Assembly: GCA_001768515.1 (NCBI GenBank)
Contig: MEOA01000063.1
Span: 62,001 to 126,000, forward strand
Origin: Bacteroidetes bacterium GWE2_42_24
GTDB lineage: Bacteria > Bacteroidota > Bacteroidia > Bacteroidales > TTA-H9
Direction of reading: 5' to 3'
Length of the DNA: 64,000 nucleotides
In this document: positions 1 to 9,365 of the stretch, piece by piece
Layout: each line of letters begins with the position of its first letter
Numbering within the stretch: position 1 is the stretch's first letter
Position numbers and translations under genes: made by a program
Notes under the pieces: model-generated
What the model was told of the DNA's origin: nothing
The model's database searches: none
The model's input: the letters and a program-made list of their open reading frames with translations, nothing else

Positions 1-688
1 TCACGAAAAGGGAGCCTTTACCGGGGCTTTGTATAACCGCAAGGGGCGGTTTGAAATGGCTGACAGCGGTACGATCTTTCTCGATGAAATTGCCACCATC
101 TCAACAAAAATGCAGATAGAGCTTTTGCGTGTCCTTGAAACCAAGAGTTTTGTCAGGGTTGGTGGTAATAAGGAGATTTCATCCGATTTCAGAGTTATCT
201 GTGCAACGAATAAGGACCTGAAGAAAATGGTTGAAGAAGGAACCTTCAGGGAGGATCTGTATTACAGGCTTAATGTGATGAATATTCATGTTCCGCCGCT
301 CCGTGAGCGCAAGGATGACATCCCTCTGCTTGTCAACTATTTCATCAGCAAATACTGCACCTCGATGAACAAGCCCCTGCTAACCATTGAACCTGCTGCA
401 CTGAAACGAATGCTCGATTATCCTTTCCCCGGGAATATCCGTGAACTGGAAAACATGATTGAACGGGCCATCGTCGTTGGGAATAGTAAGAGGATCATGC
501 TGAAGGATTTGCCTTTCAACAAAGAGCTTATTGATAGTGATGTGGAGAGCCTCGAGGATTTTGAGAAAGCCTTTGTGCTGCAAATTCTTAACAAATACAA
601 CTGGAATATTTCACGTACAGCTCAGGCATTAAAGGTTGATAGGGTTACGCTTTATAATAAGATTAAGAAATACGGACTTAAAGATTGA
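1..688 (+). CDS. Sigma-54-dependent transcriptional activator, C-terminal part (5' end outside window)
   Basis: The reading frame is open from base 2, so the N-terminus lies upstream of the window. The first residues contain GAFTGA, the loop by which AAA+ enhancer-binding proteins contact sigma-54. The rest of the AAA+ domain follows: the Walker B-type segment GTIFLDEI, then the sensor/arginine region around FREDLYYRLNV and PPLRERKDDIP. The last 40 residues form a Fis-type helix-turn-helix (NISRTAQALKVDRVTLYNKI). In this NtrC-like family the protein hydrolyses ATP to open sigma-54 promoters; a receiver domain is common at the N-terminus but cannot be seen here. The target genes are unknown. 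The identification is firm at family level. Confidence 0.93.
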   Translation, partial: HEKGAFTGALYNRKGRFEMADSGTIFLDEIATISTKMQIELLRVLETKSFVRVGGNKEISSDFRVICATNKDLKKMVEEGTFREDLYYRLNVMNIHVPPLRERKDDIPLLVNYFISKYCTSMNKPLLTIEPAALKRMLDYPFPGNIRELENMIERAIVVGNSKRIMLKDLPFNKELIDSDVESLEDFEKAFVLQILNKYNWNISRTAQALKVDRVTLYNKIKKYGLKD

Positions 689-761
689 TAACGTTTTTTC
701 TCTTTTTGTGAACTAAAGTTTGAAACACCCGATCAGGCGAAAGACTGTTGATTCCTTCTAA

Positions 762-1298
762 ATGATTCATCAAGACATTATACTGGTACCCTGCGGCCAC
801 TTCGAAAAGAGATTTCTTGAGACGATAGCCCGCAGGGTGGGGTTTGAATTCAATTGTCCTGTCAACACTGTTGAGGTCAGGATTGAACTCGGTGATGCTT
901 ATGACCCCGGGCGAAGGCAATACAACGCCGATAAATTGCTGAAGGCTCTCAGTTCGCTTGTTCTTGCAAATAATTCATCCAAAATCATTGGTTTGTTTGA
1001 TGTTGACCTATTCATCCCTATATTGACATACATTTTTGGTCAGGCGCAATTGAGCGGTCGATATGCTATTGCTTCGGCCTATCGACTCAAAAATGAGCGT
1101 TATGGGATGAAATCTGATGATGTGCTGTTGCAGGAGCGGTTTATCAAAGAGGTGATTCATGAACTGGGCCATACGATGGGGCTGGTGCATTGCTATAACC
1201 CTGTCTGTGTGATGCGGTCGGGCACCTACCTCGAAGATATTGATCAGAAAGGATCAACACGCTGCTATGCCTGCCGGAAAATTACACAGGTGCTTTAG
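762..1298 (+). CDS. amzA: Archaemetzincin-family zinc metalloprotease
   Basis: 178 residues, the normal length for archaemetzincins. The diagnostic zinc signature is complete: HELGHTMGLVHC begins at residue 133, followed by four residues and CVM (the Met-turn-like part), and a CYAC pair lies near residues 168-171. This matches the family pattern HExxHxxGxxHC-x4-CxM-x17-CxxC, which gives a catalytic zinc plus a second structural zinc held by four cysteines. No signal peptide is seen, so it is probably cytoplasmic. The physiological substrate of these peptidases is poorly known. It stands alone between the sigma-54 activator and a convergent minus-strand series. Confidence 0.93.
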   Translation: MIHQDIILVPCGHFEKRFLETIARRVGFEFNCPVNTVEVRIELGDAYDPGRRQYNADKLLKALSSLVLANNSSKIIGLFDVDLFIPILTYIFGQAQLSGRYAIASAYRLKNERYGMKSDDVLLQERFIKEVIHELGHTMGLVHCYNPVCVMRSGTYLEDIDQKGSTRCYACRKITQVL

Positions 1299-1473
1299 TG
1301 GAAACACTTTTAGTGTCTGTGATTTACATGTTATCGTGAAATCGGGATTGTGAGCCTGTGATTTCTGATTAGCCTTCCAAAGTTTAATCAAAGAATTTTT
1401 AACCATGGTTTAGGCAAATACTATCTGAAATGAGCTTGGCCAATGGCACTTTGAGTTTTAATGGGTAGTCGGA

Positions 1474-1941
1474 CTATAACAGCCAGGGAAAAAGATAGTA
1501 TGTCCTGACTCGGTAGGCAGAGTAATCCTGAAAAGTTGCTTTGAGTTGTTTCTCTTCCTTGATGATTTTAATGACCAATACGATGAGGAGTCCCAGAAGA
1601 GCCGATAGCCTTTGATGGCTGTATTGGGTTGCTACCAGTGGTATGAAGAGGATTAGCAGCGAGGTATACATCGGGTGCCTGATGAGCCGGTACGGGCCTG
1701 TAGTGATGAGCAGAGCCCCCGGTAACAGATCAGGCATTATATTGATTCGGCTCCTGCGCATGGCGATAATTGCCCAGCAAGCCAGTATGCCGCTGAGTGA
1801 AACCGGTATCATCAGCCAGTATGAATTGGGATTCCAGACTTGACTGTAGAGCAGAAGTACAATGAGTAAGACCTGAAGGAAAACCAGGGAATAAGAGACC
1901 CATCCGGATTGGTAGGAGGTAGTGTCTTCTTGGATGGCCAT
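1474..1941 (-). CDS. Isoprenylcysteine carboxyl methyltransferase (ICMT)-like membrane protein
   Basis: 155 residues with about four to five hydrophobic segments. The hallmark GPYRLIRHPMYTS lies in the second half, followed by a long hydrophobic helix and a C-terminal EEKQL...YRVRTYYLFPWL segment. This is the SAM-binding region of the ICMT/PEMT/NnrU-like family of integral membrane methyltransferases. In bacteria the substrate is usually unknown; phospholipids or small hydrophobic molecules are possible, and there are no prenylated proteins to modify. It starts 11 nt after the stop of the DUF5698 gene, so the two are probably co-transcribed. Confidence 0.8.
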   Translation of the reverse strand: MAIQEDTTSYQSGWVSYSLVFLQVLLIVLLLYSQVWNPNSYWLMIPVSLSGILACWAIIAMRRSRINIMPDLLPGALLITTGPYRLIRHPMYTSLLILFIPLVATQYSHQRLSALLGLLIVLVIKIIKEEKQLKATFQDYSAYRVRTYYLFPWLL

Positions 1942-1952
1942 TTCTTTCGGTT

Positions 1953-2552
1953 TTATTTAGCTTTACGGGCTGCCAGCCCAATACTTTCGAGCAATGTACT
2001 CGATTCATTGGGTTTAAAGACGCCCCTGTTAACCGCCTTAATTTCCTCAATTGTATAGAAAGCATTGGGGTTAAAATGGTTTATCACGCTGGTGACGTGT
2101 GGGATGTTTTTCCGTTTAATGATGGTAAAGATGATCTTTACCTTCCCGGTCGATCCCTCAGCATCAACTTTTGTTAATCCGTAGTGGTTTTCTATCAGGA
2201 ATCTTTCAAGGTCTGAGGTGTCTTTTTTAGGGATGATCCGAAGTAGCACAGTTCCTAACGAAATCTTTTCTTCGAGCCTGATGCCAATGTAATTTCCCAT
2301 GGCAAAGCCAGCCCCATAACCAATATAGCAAAACAAGTTGGAATCGATATATTCTAATGCAAAGCGTACGGCAACCAGCCAAATAATAACCTCGAAGAAT
2401 CCCAGAAAAGGTCCCAGAAAACGATAGCCTTTTGATACAAAAATGATACGAAGGGTGCCGATGCTTTGGTCGCTTATTCTCGCCAAAAAGATCAGCACTG
2501 GAACCAGGATATAGGTAAACAGGAATGAATCAGATGCAATAAAGGGTTCCAT
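1953..2552 (-). CDS. DUF5698/DUF2179 (UPF0316) membrane protein
   Basis: 199 residues. The first 100 residues hold three hydrophobic helices, including the conserved segment ISDQSIGTLRIIFVSKGYR and a glycine-rich GYGAGFAMGNYIGI helix typical of DUF5698. The C-terminal half is a soluble alpha/beta segment of the DUF2179 type (LLRIIPKKDTSDLERFLIE...GKVKIIFTIIKRKN). DUF2179 resembles small ligand-binding domains found at the ends of YitT-type membrane proteins, but the function of UPF0316 proteins is not established. It heads a likely two-gene unit with the downstream ICMT-like gene. Confidence 0.85.
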   Translation of the reverse strand: MEPFIASDSFLFTYILVPVLIFLARISDQSIGTLRIIFVSKGYRFLGPFLGFFEVIIWLVAVRFALEYIDSNLFCYIGYGAGFAMGNYIGIRLEEKISLGTVLLRIIPKKDTSDLERFLIENHYGLTKVDAEGSTGKVKIIFTIIKRKNIPHVTSVINHFNPNAFYTIEEIKAVNRGVFKPNESSTLLESIGLAARKAK

Positions 2553-2597
2553 AGGTCAGCTTTTTTTAATAATCCTTAATACAGTGGCTATTTAGGC

Positions 2598-4565
2598 CTA
2601 AATTCCCACGATGCGGATAGCGGTACGGCGGTTCTTTGCCCTGCCTTCATCAGTCGTGTTGTCATCGATGGGTTGTGATTCACCGAAACCTTTATAAGAT
2701 AAGCGGTCGGGGACAATATTCTTTTTTGAAAGGTAATCAAAGACAGCGCGTGCACGGTTTAGTGACAATTCACGGTTGTAATCTGAATTGCCCTGATTGT
2801 CGGTATGACCGCTGATCTCAATCTTCATTTTTTCATTTTCGATCAATAGCGCTACAAGTTTATCAAGTTCTGCGACTGATTCAGGTTTAAGTTGGTAACT
2901 GTCGGTGTCGAAGAAGACATTGTTGAGTATCATACTTTCACCAACGGTAATGGGTTGAAGTGGAACGTCGCGCAGAAAAGGGTTTTCAATTCCATGGTTA
3001 CCGGTAAAATTGAAATGTTCGGAATGGAACAGATAGCCTTTCTTCGAGACATTGAGTGCATAAGATCTCCCGGAAGGAAGTGCTACCAGAAATTCTCCGT
3101 TAACGGGATTGCTTACACTACCGACTATCGGTTTTCCTGATTCAAGTTCGATTAGTTCAAATCGGGCTTCCAGTTTCTGCCCGGTTTTATAATCATACAC
3201 TGTCCCTTTTAAGTATGTAAGGGTTTGTGGACGTGAGATTGCAGGCATCTCAAAACTGTAGAGGTCAAGCAGTCCATACCCGCCTTTGCGGTCGCTTGCA
3301 AAATAGCCAAGTTTTCCATCGCCCGATACCACCAGACTGTTTTCATCACGAAAGGTGTTGATGGGGTACCCCAGATTGACAGGTTCAGTCCATTGGCCGG
3401 CACTATCGCGCCGGCTCATGAAGATATCAAGCCCACCCATGCCGGGGTGGCCATCGCTTGCAAAGTAGAGTGTATTTCCATCGGGGTGAATGAAAACACT
3501 TTCTTCACGGCCCGGGGAGTTGATGATAGCCGGTAGGCGCTGTGGCTGGGACCAGTGGCCATCGGGACTAAGTTCACTGGTGAAAATATCCTGTTGACTA
3601 CCTCCCTGACTGTCGCGGTAACCTCTGACGAAGTAGAGTGTTTTGCCATCGGCTGCGAAAGATGGCTGGGTTTCCCAGAAACCACTGTTTACCGGGTTTC
3701 CAATGTTAGACGGTTCTGACCATTCATCACCCAAACGACGCGAAACAAACAGGTCGCAGCTTCCAAATCCATCACGGCTGGGGCCGTAGTCCCTGGCTGT
3801 ATTCGCGCAGGCGGTGAAGATGAGGAATTGTCCATCGGGCGAAAGGGTGGGAGCCCCTTCATTCCATTCGGTATTGATTGGGGAACCGACAGCTTTGGCC
3901 TGATTCCATGAGGTATCATTTCTGGTTGCCATATAGAAATCTTCCTGTTCATGTCCTTCGATGCCATAGGGCTCACGTCTTGTAAAAAGGAGCGTCTGAT
4001 CATCAACAGTCAGGCATGGGAAATATTCAGCACGTGCAGAGTTAATGGCAGGACCCAGATTTTTTGGGCTGAATGGCAGAGGATTGGCCATTAAAGATAG
4101 TGCAAAACGGCAATCATCGATGAGCGCTGTGATGATGACTTTTCGCTCTTCGTTGTGGGTGGTGTTGTCGATGGTTGCTTGATAATCTGCAATGGCTGCT
4201 TCATAGTTGCCTGTGCGGTGTTCAAGTTTTGCAATGTAATAATGAGCCATGGGGTATTGCGTACGGCCTTCCGTCAACGATTTTCTGTAGGCGGTAATAG
4301 CCTTGTCATACTCCTTTTTGTCGCTATAAACATCGCCAAGGGCAAGGTAGGCTTCAGAGAATTTGTTGTCGGCACTGATGGCCTGGAGAAGAAATTCTTC
4401 GGCCTTTGCATAGTCATGAATCCTGTACCATTCGGTACCCTTGTAGTAATGTTTAATGGCGCGCTGTGACTCGGTCGACAGTTCCCCTTGCTGAGCCTGC
4501 AGTCTGTTGAAAACAAACAATAAGCTCAAAAGCGACAGATAAAAGATGGCACATTTACGACTCAT
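2598..4565 (-). CDS. OmpA-family outer-membrane protein with TPR and PD40 (WD40-like) repeats
   Basis: 655 residues. An N-terminal signal peptide (ending near LQAQQ) is followed by about three TPR-like helical pairs (residues 35-135). Next come five or so PD40/WD40-like propeller strands with the repeated pattern SPDGQFLIFTA, AADGKTLYFVR, HPDGNTLYFAS, SGDGKLGYFAS (about residues 170-430), then a carboxypeptidase-regulatory-like beta domain (YDYKTGQKLEARFEL). The C-terminus is an OmpA peptidoglycan-binding domain with the typical SGHTDNQGNSDYN and RARAVFDYL motifs. This combination is common in Bacteroidota and includes relatives of the T9SS/gliding protein PorE. It probably anchors an outer-membrane assembly to peptidoglycan; a specific T9SS role is not shown here. 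Confidence 0.9.
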   Translation of the reverse strand: MSRKCAIFYLSLLSLLFVFNRLQAQQGELSTESQRAIKHYYKGTEWYRIHDYAKAEEFLLQAISADNKFSEAYLALGDVYSDKKEYDKAITAYRKSLTEGRTQYPMAHYYIAKLEHRTGNYEAAIADYQATIDNTTHNEERKVIITALIDDCRFALSLMANPLPFSPKNLGPAINSARAEYFPCLTVDDQTLLFTRREPYGIEGHEQEDFYMATRNDTSWNQAKAVGSPINTEWNEGAPTLSPDGQFLIFTACANTARDYGPSRDGFGSCDLFVSRRLGDEWSEPSNIGNPVNSGFWETQPSFAADGKTLYFVRGYRDSQGGSQQDIFTSELSPDGHWSQPQRLPAIINSPGREESVFIHPDGNTLYFASDGHPGMGGLDIFMSRRDSAGQWTEPVNLGYPINTFRDENSLVVSGDGKLGYFASDRKGGYGLLDLYSFEMPAISRPQTLTYLKGTVYDYKTGQKLEARFELIELESGKPIVGSVSNPVNGEFLVALPSGRSYALNVSKKGYLFHSEHFNFTGNHGIENPFLRDVPLQPITVGESMILNNVFFDTDSYQLKPESVAELDKLVALLIENEKMKIEISGHTDNQGNSDYNRELSLNRARAVFDYLSKKNIVPDRLSYKGFGESQPIDDNTTDEGRAKNRRTAIRIVGI

Positions 4566-4623
4566 TCGGCTTTATAGGTTTAGAATCATAAAAGTAGTTG
4601 TTTTTGGCTCAATAGGACGTAGT

Positions 4624-5253
4624 CTATGGAATTCTGATCCATTTATGGACCTGAAGCGAAAGCCGCCATTTAGGATTTGCCTGAATGTATGTAATCAAAA
4701 GAGGAATAAGTTGCTCACGGCGGCTCCATTCTGGTTGAAGCAACAGGGCACATTTATCAGTTACAAGGCGGGCGTGTTGTTCAGCCCAATCAATGTCGGC
4801 CGGTTCGTAGATTACCACTTTAAGCTCATGAGCCAGTTGGTGAATGTTGCCTGCAGGGGGAGCATTTTTCTTGGGCGAGAGGCATATCCAGTCCCAATCA
4901 CCGCTGAGCGAATAGGCTCCTGACGTTTCAATAAAGGTTTTGATGCCGGCTTCTTTCAGTTTATCGGTGAAATAGCCAAGCGGATATGTTGTGGGCTCTC
5001 CTCCGGTAACCACAACCGCCTTTGCAGGAAAAGAAGCTGCCCGGGCAACTATTTCGTCGGTTGGTACAGGGGGGAAAAGGGTTGGATTCCAACTGTGTTT
5101 GGTGTCGCACCATGAGCAACCTACATCACAACCTCCCAGTCGGATAAAATAGGCCGGAGTTCCGGTTTGGATACCTTCTCCCTGAAGTGTATAGAATTCT
5201 TCGACCAGTGGCAGCTTTTTGCCATCGTCGAGAAGTTTTTGATCTAAACGCAT
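4624..5253 (-). CDS. queE: 7-carboxy-7-deazaguanine synthase (radical SAM)
   Basis: 209 residues. The radical-SAM cluster motif is C42-x3-C46-x2-C49 in GGCDVGCSWCDT, preceded by the family-typical FYTLQGEGIQTGTPAYFIRLGG. Further on, VVVTGGEPT is the SAM-binding GGE motif. QueE rearranges 6-carboxytetrahydropterin to 7-carboxy-7-deazaguanine, a step toward preQ0 and queuosine in tRNA. No other queuosine gene (queC, queD, queF) is in the window. Only 35 nt separate it from the next minus-strand gene upstream, with no room for a preQ1 riboswitch. Confidence 0.93.
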   Translation of the reverse strand: MRLDQKLLDDGKKLPLVEEFYTLQGEGIQTGTPAYFIRLGGCDVGCSWCDTKHSWNPTLFPPVPTDEIVARAASFPAKAVVVTGGEPTTYPLGYFTDKLKEAGIKTFIETSGAYSLSGDWDWICLSPKKNAPPAGNIHQLAHELKVVIYEPADIDWAEQHARLVTDKCALLLQPEWSRREQLIPLLITYIQANPKWRLSLQVHKWIRIP

Positions 5254-5288
5254 GATGTAATAATTAGAGAAATAACCAGTTGGGTCAT

Positions 5289-6263
5289 TTATTCCGTGAG
5301 ATTAGGCCTCAGAAATGTGTTGACGTTTAATTCGTAAATCATCTGGGGCCTCACCTTGGTCTTTTCGGCCGAAATCCACAGTTTTCCATCTGGTCCGAAA
5401 CATATCCCTTCGGTCTGTGCCCCCGCCATACCCGTCATATCAATTCTAATTCTTCCTCCGTCGGCGGCGTGTGCAGGATTAAAGTTCTGAAATAACCACA
5501 CCGAAGGAATCATATTCATATAACCAATGAGTGCCAGGGTCTTGTTATTGGTATCATAATCGGCACCTGTTACGAGCAGATCAGCATCAAATTCATAGAC
5601 TGGCAGAATGTTATAGCGTCCTGGTTTTGTGGATAAGGTGTAGAGACGTGTTGTAAAGTTGCCCCAGTTTTTAGAGAGGAGCCACAGACTTCCATTGGCA
5701 TAAAAGACAGATTCACAATCGAAATTATGTTTGTACGCTTTCGGGTTCATGTCGGTCTGATCGCCCCATGCAAACCTGATGGTCTCAGGTGCTATTGATA
5801 CGTTGTCATTTTCGGGAACCTCGCGCCAGTCAATCTTATACACCACCAAATCGGTGCGCTTGCCTCCATTGTTCCCAAAATCGCCTACATAGAGGGATTT
5901 TCCATCGGTGGTAAGGTCTTCCCAGTCATGATTACCGGCTCCATCGAGGGTGATGGTTTGAACGATCTCGCTTCCAGATTTACTTAATCTGTATATCTCT
6001 GGCTTACCACCACTGTCGTTATGTGTCCACCATGCTCCTCTGAACCAGATGAGCCCGCTGGTTTCGTTCACTGCGTTGGGTAGTTTCTTTGATGCTAGAG
6101 GGGTGGCTTCAAAGCGGGTAAATCCCTGAGTGACCTGTGGGGCTGATTCAACAGAAGTACCGGTTGGTGAATGCTGGGCATATACATATCCATTGCCCGG
6201 AAGGATCATCAATAGAAGCAGAAGGAGAAAACCGGGGAAGGGAATCCTGCCATGCAGTTTCAT
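5289..6263 (-). CDS. Exported protein of unknown function, probable beta-propeller
   Basis: Taken from the ATG at 6263, this gives a clean signal peptide (MKLHGRIPF, then a leucine-rich core, cut near YVYAQ). An in-frame ATG at 6290, two bases after the folD stop, would add nine residues. The mature part has scattered propeller-like segments: NETSGLIWFRGAWWTHNDSGG, GNHDWEDLTTDGKSLYVGDFGNN and a C-terminal TEGICFGPDGKLWISAEK. The repeated DG-x-LYVGD/LWIS patterns resemble SMP-30/NHL-like beta-propellers. No catalytic signature or sorting tail was recognised. It lies directly after folD and is probably translated from the same mRNA. Confidence 0.6.
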   Translation of the reverse strand: MKLHGRIPFPGFLLLLLLMILPGNGYVYAQHSPTGTSVESAPQVTQGFTRFEATPLASKKLPNAVNETSGLIWFRGAWWTHNDSGGKPEIYRLSKSGSEIVQTITLDGAGNHDWEDLTTDGKSLYVGDFGNNGGKRTDLVVYKIDWREVPENDNVSIAPETIRFAWGDQTDMNPKAYKHNFDCESVFYANGSLWLLSKNWGNFTTRLYTLSTKPGRYNILPVYEFDADLLVTGADYDTNNKTLALIGYMNMIPSVWLFQNFNPAHAADGGRIRIDMTGMAGAQTEGICFGPDGKLWISAEKTKVRPQMIYELNVNTFLRPNLTE

Positions 6264-6292
6264 GTAGGTAAGGAGCAGCGCGATCAGCATGG

Positions 6293-7165
6293 TTACAATT
6301 CCTTCTTGTATGCCTTCATTGTGTTCATTAGAAGGGCGGCGATGGTCATGACTCCTACACCTCCGGGAACCGGTGTGATAGGGCCTGAAATTTTGGAGAC
6401 TTCTTTAAAATCTACATCGCCTGCTATATGGTAACCTTTTTCGCTCTTGTCTTCGATGCGGTGAATCCCGACGTCGATGATCACAGCACCCGGTTTCACC
6501 ATCGTGGCTTTTACAAATCCCGGTTGTCCGATGGCGGCAATCAGGATATCTGCCTGAAGGCATAGCTCTTTTAAATTTGCCGTTTTACTGTGGCAAAGGG
6601 TAACTGTTGCATTTCCCGGATTGCCTTTGCGGCTGAGCATTATTGCGATGGGAGTACCAACGATGTTGCTGCGCCCCAGCACCACAACATGTTTGCCTTC
6701 GGTTTCGATTTTCGACCGACGTAAAAGTTCCATGATACCCATCGGAGTGGCAGGGAGAAATGAAGGGAGACCCAGAATCATCTTGCCCATGTTGATGGGG
6801 TGAAAACCATCGACATCCTTTGCCGGATTTATAGAAGCTACAACGCGGTCGGTGTTGATATGTTCCGGGAGCGGCTGTTGAACGATGAGGCCGTCAGTAT
6901 CGGGGTCGTTGTTGATGAAATCAATGACACTGAGCAGTTCTTTTTCTGAAACTGTTTCTTCAAATTTATAAAGTGAAGAGGTAATGCCGGTTGATCTGCA
7001 TGCTTTTTCTTTGGATGTTACATAAGTTTGACTTGCAGGATCTTCGCCAACGAGTATGGCGGCGAGATGTGGGGCACGTTCATCCCGGTCGATAATGGCT
7101 GCAACTTCTGCCTTAATCTCCCCCTTAATTTTCTCAGCTATGGTTTTTCCGTCAATGAGTTTCAT
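6293..7165 (-). CDS. folD: Bifunctional methylenetetrahydrofolate dehydrogenase/cyclohydrolase
   Basis: 290 residues, standard FolD length. Conserved features are present in order: VGEDPASQTYVTSKEKAC (with the catalytic Lys of the YxxxK motif), the QQPLPEH motif, the DVDGFHP motif, the Rossmann VVLGRSNIVGTP segment, and PGGVGVMTIAALLMNT near the end. It interconverts 5,10-methylene-THF and 10-formyl-THF using NADP. It lies between ffh and an exported protein on the minus strand, 73 nt downstream of ffh. Confidence 0.97.
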   Translation of the reverse strand: MKLIDGKTIAEKIKGEIKAEVAAIIDRDERAPHLAAILVGEDPASQTYVTSKEKACRSTGITSSLYKFEETVSEKELLSVIDFINNDPDTDGLIVQQPLPEHINTDRVVASINPAKDVDGFHPINMGKMILGLPSFLPATPMGIMELLRRSKIETEGKHVVVLGRSNIVGTPIAIMLSRKGNPGNATVTLCHSKTANLKELCLQADILIAAIGQPGFVKATMVKPGAVIIDVGIHRIEDKSEKGYHIAGDVDFKEVSKISGPITPVPGGVGVMTIAALLMNTMKAYKKEL

Positions 7166-7238
7166 GTTACTTACCGGTTTTAAAAAGTGTAGCCGGAGTG
7201 CCCGGCTACTATCTTATGTTATTGGCGAATGAAATAAG

Positions 7239-8582
7239 CTAGCGTCTTCTGGCATTTTTCGCGTTGCCCATCATCTTCATCATGTTTTTTCCGCCGCCGA
7301 CGGTCATCATCTTCATCATCTTGCGCGTCTCGTCAAACTGCTTTATCAGACGGTTGACATCCTGAATGTCGGTACCGCTTCCATTGGCAATCCGCTTGCG
7401 GCGGGATCCGTTCAGAAGAATAGGGTTCTGGCGTTCCTGTGGTGTCATGCTTTGGATAATTGCTTCAATACTCTTGAAAGCATCGTCGTCCACATCAATG
7501 TCTTTTAATGCTTTGCCCATACCAGGAATCATCGAGACGAGATCTTTTATGTTGCCCATCTTCTTAATCTGGCGAATTTGTCCAAGGAAGTCATCGAAGT
7601 TGAATTGGTCCTTGGCAATTTTTTGCTGGAGTTTGCGGGCTTCTTCCTCGTTGTACTGCTCCTGGGCTTTCTCAACCAGCGTTACGATATCACCCATCCC
7701 CAGAATTCTATCGGCCATACGGGAAGGGTAGAAAATGTCGATGGCATCCATCTTTTCACCCAACCCGACAAATTTGATTGGCTTGTCGACTACTGCCCTG
7801 ATGGTAAGGGCAGCACCTCCGCGGGTATCACCATCAAGTTTGGTGAGCACCACACCATCGAAATTCAGTTTGTCGTTGAAAGCTTTGGCCGTGTTTACAG
7901 CGTCCTGACCGGTCATGGAGTCAACCACGAAAAGGATTTCCTCCGGAGTGACAGCTTCCTTGATCCGTCCGATTTCATTCATCATCTCTGTATCAACTGC
8001 CAAACGACCGGCAGTATCGACGATGACGATGTTCATGCCATGTTCCCGGGCGTACTTAACTGCATTTTTAGCAATTTCAACAGGATTTTTGTTGCCCTCC
8101 TCAGTATATACCTCAACCTCAATCTGGGCTCCCAGAACTTTGAGCTGATCGATGGCTGCAGGACGGTAAACGTCGCATGCGGTGAGTAAAACCTGGCGCC
8201 CTTTCTTTGATTTCAGGTAGTTGGCAAGCTTGGCTGAGAACGTGGTTTTCCCTGACCCCTGTAAACCTGCCATCAGAATTACTGCAGGACTTCCTTTAAT
8301 GTTGATGTCGCTTTTTTCTCCACCCATGAGGTCAGCCAATTCATCATGGACGATCTTTACCATCAACTGACTGGGTGAAATGGCCGTCAGTACATCCTGG
8401 CCAAGGGCTTTTTGTTTGACATCATCAGTAAACTGTTTTGCAATTTTGAAGCTAACATCGGCATCCAGAAGAGCCTTTCGCACTTCCTTCATGGTCTCTG
8501 CAACGTTAATTTCGCTGATATGTCCTTGTCCTTTAAGGACTTTAAATGCTCTGTCGAGTTTTTCGCTTAAACCTTCAAACAT
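7239..8582 (-). CDS. ffh: Signal recognition particle protein Ffh (SRP54)
   Basis: 447 residues with the three SRP54 parts: the N helical bundle (1-85), the G domain with P-loop GLQGSGKTT, the DVYRPAA, DTAGR and TKLDGD motifs (about 100-295), and a methionine-rich M domain (about 325-447) that binds SRP RNA and signal peptides, ending in MMKMM and RRR. It co-translationally targets inner-membrane proteins through FtsY. A Bacteroidota -7 element (TATCTTTG on the minus strand, 8629-8636) lies about 45 nt upstream of the start. Confidence 0.98.
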   Translation of the reverse strand: MFEGLSEKLDRAFKVLKGQGHISEINVAETMKEVRKALLDADVSFKIAKQFTDDVKQKALGQDVLTAISPSQLMVKIVHDELADLMGGEKSDINIKGSPAVILMAGLQGSGKTTFSAKLANYLKSKKGRQVLLTACDVYRPAAIDQLKVLGAQIEVEVYTEEGNKNPVEIAKNAVKYAREHGMNIVIVDTAGRLAVDTEMMNEIGRIKEAVTPEEILFVVDSMTGQDAVNTAKAFNDKLNFDGVVLTKLDGDTRGGAALTIRAVVDKPIKFVGLGEKMDAIDIFYPSRMADRILGMGDIVTLVEKAQEQYNEEEARKLQQKIAKDQFNFDDFLGQIRQIKKMGNIKDLVSMIPGMGKALKDIDVDDDAFKSIEAIIQSMTPQERQNPILLNGSRRKRIANGSGTDIQDVNRLIKQFDETRKMMKMMTVGGGKNMMKMMGNAKNARRR

Positions 8583-8628
8583 CGGGTATGGCTCGCTTGT
8601 GAGTTTATAATACTGTTTTTTAAGGGCG

Positions 8629-8636
8629 CAAAGATA
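8629..8636 (-). promoter_or_regulatory. Candidate -7 promoter element for ffh
   Basis: The minus strand reads TATCTTTG, an exact match to the Bacteroidota -7 consensus TAnnTTTG. It lies 47 nt before the ffh ATG. No convincing TTTG -33 box was found at the expected spacing. Confidence 0.5.
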
Positions 8637-9365
8637 CGAAAAAGAGAGGTACGGGAGAAAGATGGGCTGGTGGCTGCTTTATAGTAGTTGTAACGGTGAT
8701 ATGTTTATTACTGTTTTGAGGTATAAAACAGTGCTATACTTAAAATGGGGGGCTTACTGTTTATGAGAAAATGTTATTTTGCGGTTATGTCCGGCAAAAA
8801 TGAAAAAGTGGGTGTACTTATGATTTTAATGTCCGATTCGTCCGACTTTTCGCTTTAGGCCAGGGAATTGTATGGGGAGACAGATTTAGTAATGACAACA
8901 TTGAATTGAGAAATAACCCAGACTATTCAACCTGAGAATAGGTTGGCATCAGTGTATCTTGAATGGCATCTATTAAGACAACAGAATAACTTCATCCTCA
9001 TCAGTTTTTTTACGAGATGGGCGTTTAGCATGATTGCTGATATGAATCGACGATTTTTTATACCCTGTGCAGTTTATTACGCTACATGCAGTAGGTGTAT
9101 TTGTTTTAAAGGTGTATGATTTAAACCGCATTAATACAATTGTTTATGTTTGCAGCATGTTCTCGTTGTTGTTTATCACGTTCTGTTATACTAAATACAA
9201 TGATGATGACCTTTTTCCTCCCGGATAAACCCTTGTTGTTCAAGAAATCTGATTGGTAAAGCATTTTGTTGCCTTATTTTGTTGAATTTGCTTGTTTTAG
9301 TGTTGTTTATGTGTATTTCTGGTGCCAGAATTTATATTGTATCAACAAACCAAACAACCGGAAAA
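8637..9365. other. Intergenic, AT-rich, no gene supported
   Basis: About 730 bases upstream of ffh with no convincing coding sequence on either strand. There are short imperfect palindromes such as CTGTTTT...AAAACAG near 8711-8731 and a TATGTTTG promoter-like octamer at 9146-9153 (plus strand) that could serve the frameshifted gene at 9366. Nothing else is recognised. Confidence 0.4.

Noticed and set aside
5254..5288. preQ1 riboswitch near queE
   Set aside because: These 35 nt are downstream in the wrong context relative to typical leaders and show no C-rich/A-rich aptamer pattern.
7578..8189. 203-codon plus-strand frame opposite ffh
   Set aside because: It lies wholly inside the well-conserved ffh gene on the other strand and its product has no recognisable features; a shadow frame.
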